In this document: positions 18,580 to 27,112 of the stretch, in pieces
How the letters are laid out: the number at the start of each line of letters is the position of its first letter
How positions within the stretch are numbered: position 1 is the first letter of the stretch
Source: Bacillota bacterium
Lineage (GTDB): Bacteria; Bacillota; Clostridia; Oscillospirales; CAG-382
Assembly (NCBI GenBank): GCA_029550965.1
Contig: JAKPGJ010000036.1
Location: 1-64,000 of the forward strand
Length of the DNA: 64,000 nucleotides
Direction of reading: 5' to 3'
Notes under the pieces: generated by a model
Told to the model about the DNA's origin: nothing
The model's database searches: none
The model's input: the letters and a program-made list of their open reading frames with translations, nothing else
Program-made: the position numbers and the translations under genes

Positions 18580-18684
18580 TAAGAAGTAAGAGATAAGAGG
18601 TAAGAGATAAGAAGTAAGAGATAAGAGGTAAGAGATAAGAAGTAAGAGATAAGAGGTAAGAGATAAGAGGTAAGAAGTAAGGGA
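18580..18684. repeat. Heptanucleotide tandem array TAAGARR, 15 units
   Basis: Fifteen head-to-tail 7-mers, all TAAGAAG, TAAGAGA or TAAGAGG except the last, TAAGGGA. The first twelve units form a 28-base super-unit (AAG, AGA, AGG, AGA endings) repeated three times. It lies 28 bases upstream of the purF start, inside the purC-purF gap. Confidence 0.93.
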
Positions 18685-18780
18685 TATAATTTAAAATTCA
18701 TAATCGGCCCAAAGCTGGTAAAAAGATAGATGCTGGCAAGAGATAAACTTTAAATTAAAGAATCAGTATGTAAAACTTAG
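18685..18780. other. Spacer between two repeat arms, purC-purF gap
   Basis: AT-rich 96 bases with no gene. GTAAAAAGATAG (near 18718) and CTATCTTTTAC (near 18783) could pair across about 55 bases, extending the inverted relation of the flanking arrays. No convincing promoter is seen, so purF-purL probably depend on read-through from purE-purC. Confidence 0.4.
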
Positions 18781-18782
18781 AA

Positions 18783-18862
18783 CTATCTTTTACTTTTTAC
18801 TTTTTACTTCTTACTTCTTCCCTTTTATTATCTCTTACCTTTTACTTTTTCCCTTTTACCTA
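18783..18862. repeat. Degenerate heptamer array in opposite orientation
   Basis: Irregular units of the TTTACTT, CTTACTT, TCTTACC type, i.e. the complement of the TAAGARR/AAAAGTA family, ending six bases before purC. Together with 18580-18684 it makes an imperfect inverted repeat of about 100 + 80 bases. Confidence 0.7.
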
Positions 18863-18868
18863 TTTCTC

Positions 18869-19579
18869 TTATTCTCCAAGCAGTCTTTTTAAAATCTCTT
18901 TATATGCGTCCTCTACGCCGCCAAGGTCACGGCGGAAACGGTCTTTATCCAGCTTTTCTTTCGTTTTGGAATCCCAGAAACGGCAGGTGTCCGGCGAAAT
19001 CTCGTCCGCGAGGATAATCTTTCCGTCGCTGGTTCTGCCAAACTCGAGTTTGAAATCGATCAGCTCGATGTTTAGGTCTTTCAGATAATCAGTCAGGATT
19101 TGGTTGATTTTAAACGAGTATTCGGTGATTTTCTCAAGCTCTTCTTTGGTCGCCAGCTGCAAGGCGGCGATGTGATACTCGTTGATCATCGGGTCGCCCA
19201 GCTCGTCGTTTTTGTAGCAGAACTCGAGCACCGTGGTCGCGAGCTTGGTTCCTTCAGGAAGCCCGAGCCGCTTGGAAAGCGAGCCTGCCGCGATGTTCCG
19301 AACAATCACTTCAAGCGGAACGATGGAAACCTTTCTGACCGCAGTTTCGCAGTCGTTGAGCTGCTTTACAAAATGCGTCGGGATTCCTTTTGACGCAAGC
19401 AGCTTCATCAAATGGTTGGTTACTCTATTGTTGATCGCGCCCTTGCCTTCGATGGTGCCTTTTTTCAGCCCGTTGAACGCAGTCGCGTCGTCCTTATACG
19501 AAACGATATAAACCTCGCTGTCTTCGGTTGTATAAACCTTTTTTGCCTTGCCCTCGTAAAGCAGGTTGATTTTCTGCAT
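18869..19579 (-). CDS. purC: SAICAR synthetase
   Basis: 236-residue enzyme joining CAIR and aspartate. N-terminal [84 protein letters not shown]. Length is normal (about 235). Second gene of the operon, 34 bases after purE, and separated from purF by the 317-base repeat-bearing gap. Confidence 0.97.
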   Translation of the reverse strand: MQKINLLYEGKAKKVYTTEDSEVYIVSYKDDATAFNGLKKGTIEGKGAINNRVTNHLMKLLASKGIPTHFVKQLNDCETAVRKVSIVPLEVIVRNIAAGSLSKRLGLPEGTKLATTVLEFCYKNDELGDPMINEYHIAALQLATKEELEKITEYSFKINQILTDYLKDLNIELIDFKLEFGRTSDGKIILADEISPDTCRFWDSKTKEKLDKDRFRRDLGGVEDAYKEILKRLLGE

Positions 19580-19613
19580 GTTTTACTCCTCCGATGTTTT
19601 GATGTATGTATGC

Positions 19614-20108
19614 TTAATAGCTGATTTTTCCGCCGAGACTTTCGTCTTTTTTAACTACCGACTTTGCCATCTCCAGGCGCATTTCGTTGAGCTTTGCCGC
19701 AATTTCCTTGTCCTCGACGGAAAGTATCTGCGCGGCGAGAAGGGCGGCGTTTGCGGCGCCGTCGATGGCAACCGTCGCGACCGGTATTCCCTGCGGCATC
19801 TGAACCGTCGAGAGCAGAGCGTCAAGCCCGTCCAGCGTGCTGGATTTAATCGGAACGCCGATGACCGGCAGCGTTGTCTGCGCGGCGATCGCGCCCGCCA
19901 AATGCGCTGCCTTGCCGGCACAGGCAATGATGACGCCGAAACCGTTCGCGCGCGCGTTGCGGGCAAACTCCGCAACCTCGTACGGCGTGCGGTGCGCCGA
20001 TAGAATTCTCGCTTCATACGGTATGCCGAGCATGTCCAGCTGCTTTGCAGCGGCCGATACGACCGGAAGGTCGCTGTCAGAACCCATTACGATTGCTACT
20101 TTCTTCAT
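19614..20108 (-). CDS. purE: N5-CAIR mutase / AIR carboxylase, class I PurE
   Basis: 164-residue PurE. Motifs: VAIVMGSDSDLPVV, RILSAHRTPYEV, IIACAGKAAHLAG and the substrate loop VIGVPIKSSTLDGLDAL followed by LLSTVQMPQGIPVATVAI. Bacterial class I members normally work with PurK; no purK is present here. First structural gene of the pur operon, with GAGG seven bases ahead of the ATG. A 48-base stretch separates it from a strong intrinsic terminator, leaving little room for its own promoter. Confidence 0.96.
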   Translation of the reverse strand: MKKVAIVMGSDSDLPVVSAAAKQLDMLGIPYEARILSAHRTPYEVAEFARNARANGFGVIIACAGKAAHLAGAIAAQTTLPVIGVPIKSSTLDGLDALLSTVQMPQGIPVATVAIDGAANAALLAAQILSVEDKEIAAKLNEMRLEMAKSVVKKDESLGGKISY

Positions 20109-20148
20109 GGTTTACCTCGCTTATGTTTGATTCATGGATTTTTTATAG

Positions 20149-20187
20149 AAAAAAAGATAAGACCAAGCCGCAAAAGCTCAGTCTTAT
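20149..20187 (-). terminator. Intrinsic terminator in the purine leader (possible attenuator)
   Basis: Read on the minus strand: ATAAGAC, TG, AGC, loop, GCT, TG, GTCTTAT, then seven U residues. It contains the stop codon of the 43-codon leader ORF and lies 41 bases before purE. Confidence 0.8.
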
Positions 20188-20315
20188 TTATAATCACAAT
20201 TATCCCTGTTTTTGTGCACAATGATTCCGCCGGAGTTCTTAAAAGCGCGCACTTTGATTTCAGGGCGCACGAATGCTTTATAAAAAGTAATTTTTATGCA
20301 TCCCGAACAACGCAT
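20184..20315 (-). CDS. 43-residue leader-region ORF of the pur operon
   Basis: ATG at 20315 with GGAG about ten bases upstream, ending in TAA inside the left arm of the leader terminator. The product starts MRCSGCIKIT (a CxxC pair), contains VRPEIKVRAFKNSGG, and ends in HKNRDNCDYK; it is basic and has no membrane segment. I do not recognise the family. It could be a genuine small metal-binding protein, a regulatory leader peptide, or a chance frame in a structured RNA leader. The position between a good promoter and an intrinsic terminator favours a real transcript. Confidence 0.45.
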   Translation of the reverse strand: MRCSGCIKITFYKAFVRPEIKVRAFKNSGGIIVHKNRDNCDYK

Positions 20316-20345
20316 CGCTTTCACTCTCCAATAAAAATCACGTAT

Positions 20346-20374
20346 ATTTTAGCATAAAGCGGTTGTGTTTGCAA
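20346..20374 (-). promoter_or_regulatory. Promoter for the purine leader/operon
   Basis: On the minus strand: TTGCAA (20374-20369), 17-base spacer, TAAAAT (20351-20346), with TGC before the -10. Transcription would begin near 20340, just ahead of the 43-codon ORF. No purine-riboswitch core was recognised downstream. Confidence 0.65.
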
Positions 20375-20429
20375 TGTATTGTTTACATATATTTTGTTGA
20401 GAAAAAAGAAGACAATCGCAACATATTGC

Positions 20430-20466
20430 ATAAAAACCTCCGAGTATGCTGAATACGCGGAGGTTT
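20430..20466 (-). terminator. Terminator after argG
   Basis: AAAACCTCCG and CGGAGGTTTT with partial internal pairing (GTAT/ATAC). The stem is symmetric in both directions and separates argG from the purine leader. Confidence 0.75.
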
Positions 20467-20491
20467 TGGGTGTATAATTATGAGTTTTAAA

Positions 20492-21727
<1,236 letters not shown>

Positions 21728-21758
21728 AACATCGTCTCCTGTGTGTGTGATTTCTTAC

Positions 21759-21786
21759 ATTATACACCAAATATACAGTTTGTCAA
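21759..21786 (-). promoter_or_regulatory. Consensus SigA promoter of argG
   Basis: TTGACA (21786-21781), 16-base spacer, TATAAT (21764-21759): both hexamers are perfect matches. It ends 31 bases before the argG start. Confidence 0.8.
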
Positions 21787-21793
21787 GTGTAAA

Positions 21794-21807
21794 TGTAAAA
21801 ATATACA
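21794..21807. promoter_or_regulatory. Candidate ARG box upstream of argG
   Basis: Plus strand TGTAAAAATATACA, a TGTA-N6-TACA dyad resembling ArgR/AhrC boxes. It lies seven bases upstream of the -35. Further TGTATA half-sites lie within the spacer (about 21768-21776) and at about 21830. Confidence 0.4.
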
Positions 21808-21849
21808 CAAAAAAACGCAAATCAATGTATATATTTTACGTCCGACCGT

Positions 21850-23817
21850 TTATTTTACGCTGATGTCAAACGTGATCTCGAATGACCGCTTCCACGGCTG
21901 GCTGTAATTCGAAACGCTCACGGTGCCGATTTTCTGCGTTTTGTACGGTTTCAAACTAACGATAATCGGGCTGTTGTTGATCAGATCGATCCATTTGCTG
22001 TATTCTTTGCCGCCCTCCAGCTGATAGCCGATATCCTTTATATAGGCAAAGGTCATGCTTTTCAAGAAGCCGATATTCGAATCACGCGTGATTTCCGAGC
22101 AGTTTTTCAGGTAAACAACCCTCGTCCCACCCTGGCTCAATGCGATTCCGATGGAGTTGCCGACGGTGTTCCAGTTGGAATAGCCGACCAGCGTTGTCAG
22201 CGGAATATTCTTGGATACAAACAAATTCTGCAGCGTTCTCTTCTCCTCCTGTGTGGAAGCGTCAATCACAATGGTCGGGATTTGCTTGGAGATGTTGTCT
22301 TTCAGTTTCTCAATCAACGTGTCGCAGGCAGCGGTAAGAGAGGTTTTAACCGGCTTGGTAAGAACCAAAACACTCACGTCCGCGTCGCCGGCTGAGGTTG
22401 TGATTTCGGCGTCGATGGAGATAATGTGGTGCTCGATGTTTTCTTTCAGCGTTCCGATATCGTAGTTGTCAGCCGGGGAGTTTTCTCCGCCGCCGAAGTA
22501 GCTGACCGCGATCTTCAGCTTATTTGCATAAACATCCGATGTCAGTCTTGTGACGCACATCAAGCCGAGTTCGTCGCATCCCGCGAAGAGCCTGCCGTTG
22601 ACCAGTTTCGATTGAATATAGTTAATCTCGTTGGTCTGAATCGTGTTTGTCGGGTTTGAATCGTCAACGCCGTAGTAGCAGTATTGATAATCTCCGTTGA
22701 GTTTTGCAAGGAAATAGTCGGCAAGACGCAGCTTTCTCTCGCGCGCTTCAAGATAGGTGTTGAGCTGTTCCGACGTCAGGTTAACTGGAATTTCCGCGCC
22801 GTTTTCGCCGTACCGATAGCCGGCTATAATTTTTTCAATCGTCAAGTCGGCGCCGGAAAGCAATTTTCTGCCGACAAGTCCATAATTGCGTGTCGCGGTA
22901 TACTCATCCGATTGATAGCCTTGGTAATCTACCGTAGAAGCAAGGCGCATGACCGTATCAAAGAAGTACACATAGTTGTTTTTGCTCAATTCGGCAAGAT
23001 AGTCGATGATGCCGTACTCGTACGACAGGTCGGTGTTGTGCATCGCGCGCGAGCTGACAAGACCGCCCGAGAGCATCTGGTCAAGCGAAATGACAAAATA
23101 GTCGCACTCCGCGTCCACCGACTTGAGCCATTTCACGAGCTCCTCGCGGTTGCCGAACTGCGTTCCGTTGGAGTTGAAGCCTCTGCCGTCCAGCTTGGTC
23201 GCGTAGTAATCCGGGTCGGGCATCAGCAGCTCGAATCCGGCGGACTGCGCGAGGTATCTTACCCTGTCCACATTTACAGGACGGTCGTCCAACGGTATGT
23301 AAGCGATTTTTAAGCCGTTAAAGTTCATAGTCGTGTCCTCATAAAGGTTGTACGATCCGATGCAGTGTCTTTTGACAAGCAGATAATCTAATGAGGAAAG
23401 CTCTTCCTCGCCCTGAATAGAAGCTGCCAATAAATATGCTTCTTCAAGGGTTGCCGAACCGATGATGGCGCGCTTCATCAACAGATAATCGATGGAGTCA
23501 ACCTCGCCGTCGCCGTTTACGTCACCCTTGACAATCACCGTCAGTTCCGAATTGCCGTACTTCACTTTCGAGCCGGTACCGACGAACGCGTCGTTCTTCA
23601 CAATCGTGATTCCGGAACCATCAAACAGCTTGAGAACGTCCTCGGTCGTGCTCCGTTCCTTTACGCCGCGCAGATAACTGCCGTCCACGTAGCATCCCGT
23701 GTTTTTCTTCAGCAGTCCAGCCGCCGATTCTTTTCCGCAGGCGGAAAGCGACAACGTCGGTAATAAAATTACAAAAACCAACAAAATAGTACTGGTAAGC
23801 AAAAGCAGCCGTTTCAT
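21850..23817 (-). CDS. DUF4127 lipoprotein with dockerin-like segment
   Basis: 655-residue exported protein. A lipoprotein signal has lipobox LSLSAC (Cys27). A small beta-type segment is at ~38-95. At 97-155 lies a dockerin-like pair: DVNGDGEVDSIDYLLMKR keeps the calcium-loop Asp/Asn pattern, while the second copy (SIQGEEELSSLDYLLVKRH) has lost its loop Asp residues. From ~168 to the end it resembles DUF4127, starting with KIAYIPLDDRPVNVDRVRYLA. The DUF4127 function is not established. Dockerins normally bind cohesins, but a lipid-anchored protein would already be on the membrane, so the module may be structural. It is upstream-neighboured by GH127 and galM on the same strand, suggesting a link to carbohydrate use. 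Confidence in the domain calls is good; function unknown. Confidence 0.82.
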   Translation of the reverse strand: MKRLLLLTSTILLVFVILLPTLSLSACGKESAAGLLKKNTGCYVDGSYLRGVKERSTTEDVLKLFDGSGITIVKNDAFVGTGSKVKYGNSELTVIVKGDVNGDGEVDSIDYLLMKRAIIGSATLEEAYLLAASIQGEEELSSLDYLLVKRHCIGSYNLYEDTTMNFNGLKIAYIPLDDRPVNVDRVRYLAQSAGFELLMPDPDYYATKLDGRGFNSNGTQFGNREELVKWLKSVDAECDYFVISLDQMLSGGLVSSRAMHNTDLSYEYGIIDYLAELSKNNYVYFFDTVMRLASTVDYQGYQSDEYTATRNYGLVGRKLLSGADLTIEKIIAGYRYGENGAEIPVNLTSEQLNTYLEARERKLRLADYFLAKLNGDYQYCYYGVDDSNPTNTIQTNEINYIQSKLVNGRLFAGCDELGLMCVTRLTSDVYANKLKIAVSYFGGGENSPADNYDIGTLKENIEHHIISIDAEITTSAGDADVSVLVLTKPVKTSLTAACDTLIEKLKDNISKQIPTIVIDASTQEEKRTLQNLFVSKNIPLTTLVGYSNWNTVGNSIGIALSQGGTRVVYLKNCSEITRDSNIGFLKSMTFAYIKDIGYQLEGGKEYSKWIDLINNSPIIVSLKPYKTQKIGTVSVSNYSQPWKRSFEITFDISVK

Positions 23818-23886
23818 GGTAACCTCTTCTCTACATATTGGATTAATAGCAGAATATCATTTATATCGTCGATAATCAACGTTTCT

Positions 23887-25716
23887 TTAGCGCCTAAAAT
23901 ATGGTAATTCGGCCATCCTCAGTTTTGCGCAGCCGTACGGAATCAACCTGACCTTCTGCGCCGGCGAGCGCCGTTCGCAGGACAAAGGCTTTTCGGCGCA
24001 TATGCCGTCGGTGATTTCCCAGTCAATCCGAGCCATTTCCGCTTCGATCTCAACGGGCGGATTTTCAGCGGAAAACGGAACGTCGCTTACGCTGTTCTCC
24101 CGGACCGTAAAGACATCCGACGCAAAGCAGTACCGCCACTCCGACTCGGGGAAAAGCTCGTAATCGCAATACGGAAATTTGCGCTCGACACCGTTTCTAA
24201 CATATTCATGCATGACTTTCCGCGCTTTGACGGGCAAAGCGTACAGCAGAGGGCCTCTCACAAGGCAGTACATGCCGGAGGGGCGTTTTACCAGTTCGGC
24301 TTCAAAGTCCAGTTTTATGACGACTGTTTCCCTGCCGCTCCAGGTTTTCTCAATCGTGTAATACTGTCCGGTCTGGACAAGGCTGCCGTTTACCTCGGCT
24401 TTTTTCGCGAACTGAGGAATCCTGACCGAAAACGCGAACGCTTTCGGCTCGCTGACCGATATGGTATATTTAACCTCGCCACTGAACGGATAATCGGTCT
24501 CGCATTCGCAGTTGATGACAGCACCGTCGTATGAAAACGAAACCGACGCGGGCAGCAGCAGAACGGCGGCAAAGCCGTTTTGCGTACGCTTGAATATGTT
24601 TAGCGCCAGTTTCGGGAATCCCTGCCCGAAATTCGCCGTGCAGCAGCCGTAATTGGGTTCAAGCCCGAACAGGTTGGACTCGCCGTTGTTGGTGCCGAAA
24701 ACCACCTTTCCCTCCGGCTGAATGGAACACTGCGGCTGATTGGTCATCTGGTCGTACTGGTGCGTCCACATATCTTCGCTGACCGCCGCCGGAAGCGCGT
24801 TCAGCGCCAGCCTTTCCAGCGCGTCGCCCCATTTCGCGGCGGCCGAATATTCCGATAGGATTTCATACGAATACATCGCTTCCACAACGCCGCACAGTTC
24901 GCTGCCGCGCACCGGACTGTCTCCTGCCAGACATTCGTCGCCGGTAAAGTGAAACGCCGCCATGCTGTGGTATTTCATCAAACAGCTTAACGCTTTCTCA
25001 GCAAAAGCGTCCGGGTCTTCTCCGCTAATGCGCGAATATAAAGCGCCGGATTTTAAGCACATGGCGAGGTTTACGACGTGCGTGTCGTACCGCCATTCGT
25101 TTTTCGGGGCTGTTTCGGCAAAGCTGTCAAACCATTTGTCGTAATCAAAGCCCTGATTCTTTAGTTCTTTTGCTAAGTCGATCAGCCATTCTGCTTGAAC
25201 CCGGTCGTACAGCCAGAAAATCGGAATCAGACACTCAAACCAGCGCATTTTGCCCCAGTTGAACAGCGGGTGTTCTTGAATATGCGCGTACAGGCATTTC
25301 AGCGCTTTATATAGAACCTGCTCTATCCGTTCGTCTCCGCTGCAGTCGGCGTAAACCGTCAAAACCTTGCAGATCAGCAGATACGCCCAAACGTCGTAGC
25401 CCGCGCGCTCGCTCTCCGAGCAGGGACAAATCCAGCCGTCGTCCGCCTGACGCGAAAGAATGGCGTCTACATACTTTTTCGCCCGCCGAACAAGGTCTTC
25501 CCGTCCGAGCAGGTACGCCATCGGGATAAAGCCGTCCAGCCAGTATGGAACGCGCTCCCAACCGTCCCGCGTTCCGCCGATCCATTTGCTGTCCTGCACG
25601 TCGGGCCAAACGCGGTCAAGGTTGCCGCACAGTCCGTCCGCCTGAATTTCAAGCTGCCGCTTGAGCCATCCTGCCGGCTGAATCTCTTTTGTTGTGAAAG
25701 AATGAAAGGCCGTCAT
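23887..25716 (-). CDS. GH127-type beta-L-arabinofuranosidase-like hydrolase (DUF1680)
   Basis: 609 residues with an (alpha/alpha)6-barrel N-terminal part and beta-rich C-terminal part, as in GH127/DUF1680 enzymes. The unusual zinc/cysteine site is present: Glu and Cys in RGSELCGVVEAM (273 and 275) and the double Cys in NYGCCTANFGQGFPK (358-359), matching the family pattern in which one Cys is the nucleophile. No signal peptide, so likely cytoplasmic and acting on imported oligosaccharides. Start is uncertain: ATG 25716 has GGGAG 11 bases upstream, ATG 25734 has only AAGAAG. It is followed downstream by the DUF4127 lipoprotein gene and preceded by galM. Substrate (L-arabinofuranosides is the family norm) is inference. 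Confidence 0.85.
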   Translation of the reverse strand: MTAFHSFTTKEIQPAGWLKRQLEIQADGLCGNLDRVWPDVQDSKWIGGTRDGWERVPYWLDGFIPMAYLLGREDLVRRAKKYVDAILSRQADDGWICPCSESERAGYDVWAYLLICKVLTVYADCSGDERIEQVLYKALKCLYAHIQEHPLFNWGKMRWFECLIPIFWLYDRVQAEWLIDLAKELKNQGFDYDKWFDSFAETAPKNEWRYDTHVVNLAMCLKSGALYSRISGEDPDAFAEKALSCLMKYHSMAAFHFTGDECLAGDSPVRGSELCGVVEAMYSYEILSEYSAAAKWGDALERLALNALPAAVSEDMWTHQYDQMTNQPQCSIQPEGKVVFGTNNGESNLFGLEPNYGCCTANFGQGFPKLALNIFKRTQNGFAAVLLLPASVSFSYDGAVINCECETDYPFSGEVKYTISVSEPKAFAFSVRIPQFAKKAEVNGSLVQTGQYYTIEKTWSGRETVVIKLDFEAELVKRPSGMYCLVRGPLLYALPVKARKVMHEYVRNGVERKFPYCDYELFPESEWRYCFASDVFTVRENSVSDVPFSAENPPVEIEAEMARIDWEITDGICAEKPLSCERRSPAQKVRLIPYGCAKLRMAELPYFRR

Positions 25717-25786
25717 CGCGCGTTCCGCTCCCATCTTCTTGACTTTTATAAATAATAAGGTATACTGGTATTAATTCGAGAATTGT

Positions 25787-26824
25787 TTACTTAAATACAA
25801 AAACGGTCGCTCTGTCGTACGGCACGCCTTTTTTGAGAATCGCTTCCCCGTTGTTCGGGCTGTTCGGCGCGAACTGCGTTTCCAGGCAGAGCGCGCGGTG
25901 TTTTTCCTGCTTTACGCCGTTTTTAAAAGGACGCTCGCCCGTCATAAAGTTCGCGGTATAAAGCTGCAGGCAGGGCATATCGGTGTAAACCGTCATCGTG
26001 TTCTTCTCGGCGGAAAGAACCGCCGCTTCGTGCATAACCTTTCTGCCGGTTCGGATGCTGTCAACATTTTGCTTATTCAGGATAAAGTTATGGTCGTAGC
26101 CGCCGCAGATTTCAAGCTGTCTGTTTTTTACGAAAATGTCCTGTCCGACCGGCTTCGGCGTGCGGAAATCGAACGGCGTGCCGGAAACGTCGGCTTCGCG
26201 GACGGGTATCAGCCGCTCGTCGACCGTGCAGTATTTGTCCGCGTTGATTTTTAAAACATGGGAATAAATATCCCCGCTGTCGTACCCGTTCAGATTAAAA
26301 TAGGAATGATTGGTTAAGTTCACGACGGTGTCCCGATCGCTTTTCGCTCGGTAATGGATGGTCAGGCTTTTTCCGCTGAGCGTATAGACGACTTCTACCT
26401 GCAGATTTCCGGGATAACCCTCGTCGCCGTCGGGACTGAAGTGGCTAAGCGCAAGCGAGGCGCTTCCGTCCGCGAACTGGGACGCGCGGTATTTCCAGAC
26501 GGCTTTGTCGAAACCCTTGTTTCCGCCGTGCAGGTGCGTAACGCCTTTTTCGTTTCGGTTCAGATGGTATTCTGTTCCGTTTAGCGAAAAAACGCCGTTC
26601 TCAATTCGGTTCGCGTATCTGCCGATGACGGCGCCATGATAGCCCGTGTCCGCAAGATACCCTTCGAGATCGTCGAATCCGCAGACGACGTCTGCACCGT
26701 TCACAACCAGACTGCGCAGGATCCCGCCGTAATTGAGAATATCCGCTTTCATCGAATCGTTCTCGAGCGTAAAGCATATAATATCCTCATTCCCGATTTT
26801 CCCGAAGCGATTTGTTTTTATCAT
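25787..26824 (-). CDS. galM: Aldose 1-epimerase
   Basis: 345-residue mutarotase interconverting alpha and beta anomers of aldoses. Motifs: GRYANRIENGVFSLNG, THLHGGNKGFDKAVW (catalytic His region), NLTNHSYFNL, GGYDHNFIL and the catalytic Glu in ALCLETQFAPNSPN. The ATG at 26824 follows GGGAGG by seven bases; the in-frame ATG at 26842 has no site. No secretion signal, so cytoplasmic. It heads the run galM-GH127-DUF4127 on the minus strand, consistent with processing of sugars released by the neighbouring hydrolase. Confidence 0.93.
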   Translation of the reverse strand: MIKTNRFGKIGNEDIICFTLENDSMKADILNYGGILRSLVVNGADVVCGFDDLEGYLADTGYHGAVIGRYANRIENGVFSLNGTEYHLNRNEKGVTHLHGGNKGFDKAVWKYRASQFADGSASLALSHFSPDGDEGYPGNLQVEVVYTLSGKSLTIHYRAKSDRDTVVNLTNHSYFNLNGYDSGDIYSHVLKINADKYCTVDERLIPVREADVSGTPFDFRTPKPVGQDIFVKNRQLEICGGYDHNFILNKQNVDSIRTGRKVMHEAAVLSAEKNTMTVYTDMPCLQLYTANFMTGERPFKNGVKQEKHRALCLETQFAPNSPNNGEAILKKGVPYDRATVFVFK

Positions 26825-26857
26825 AAAACTACCTCCCGTCATATCCGCCCGAACAAA

Positions 26858-26990
26858 TCTCTTACCTTATACCTCTTACCTCTTACTTCTTATCTCTTAC
26901 CTCTTACCTCTTACTTCTTACTTCTTATCTCTTACCTCTTACTTCTTATCTCTTACCTCTTACTTCTTACTTCTTATCTCTTACCTATTT
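26858..26990. repeat. Heptanucleotide tandem array (complement orientation), 19 units
   Basis: Nineteen 7-mers; seventeen fit YYTCTTA (TCTCTTA, CCTCTTA, CTTCTTA), with CCTTATA and CCTATTT as variants. This is the reverse complement of the TAAGARR array near purF. It lies in the 288-base gap between divergent galM and dinB. Confidence 0.93.
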
Positions 26991-27042
26991 CTTCTACTTT
27001 ATATCCATTTTTATATTCTGTCAATAAAAAACATAAAAACCG

Positions 27043-27071
27043 TTGACACAGAACAAATGTTCTGATATACT
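27043..27071 (+). promoter_or_regulatory. SigA promoter of the SOS operon
   Basis: TTGACA (27043-27048), 17-base spacer, TATACT (27066-27071). A LexA-type box fills the spacer. Confidence 0.8.
27051..27062. promoter_or_regulatory. LexA (SOS) box 1
   Basis: GAACAAATGTTC, a GAAC-N4-GTTC match to the Gram-positive SOS box, located between the -35 and -10 elements. Confidence 0.8.
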
Positions 27072-27088
27072 TAGGACAACAAAAAAAC

Positions 27089-27100
27089 GAACATTTGTTT
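27089..27100. promoter_or_regulatory. LexA (SOS) box 2
   Basis: GAACATTTGTTT, one mismatch to GAAC-N4-GTTC, downstream of the transcription start and 38 bases after box 1. Confidence 0.65.
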
Positions 27101-27112
27101 TGGGGCGGTAGT

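Noticed and set aside
18580-18862. CRISPR array
   Set aside because: Units are 7 bases in direct tandem with no spacers, and no cas gene is nearby.
20188-20345. Purine (guanine) riboswitch before purE
   Set aside because: No TATA/GGATATGG or CCGTAAA-type core loops were found in the leader on the minus strand.
26733-27065. Leu/Tyr/Ser-rich frames through the heptamer arrays (also 18552-18701)
   Set aside because: They only translate the TAAGARR repeats (SYLLPLT-like) and have no ribosome binding site.
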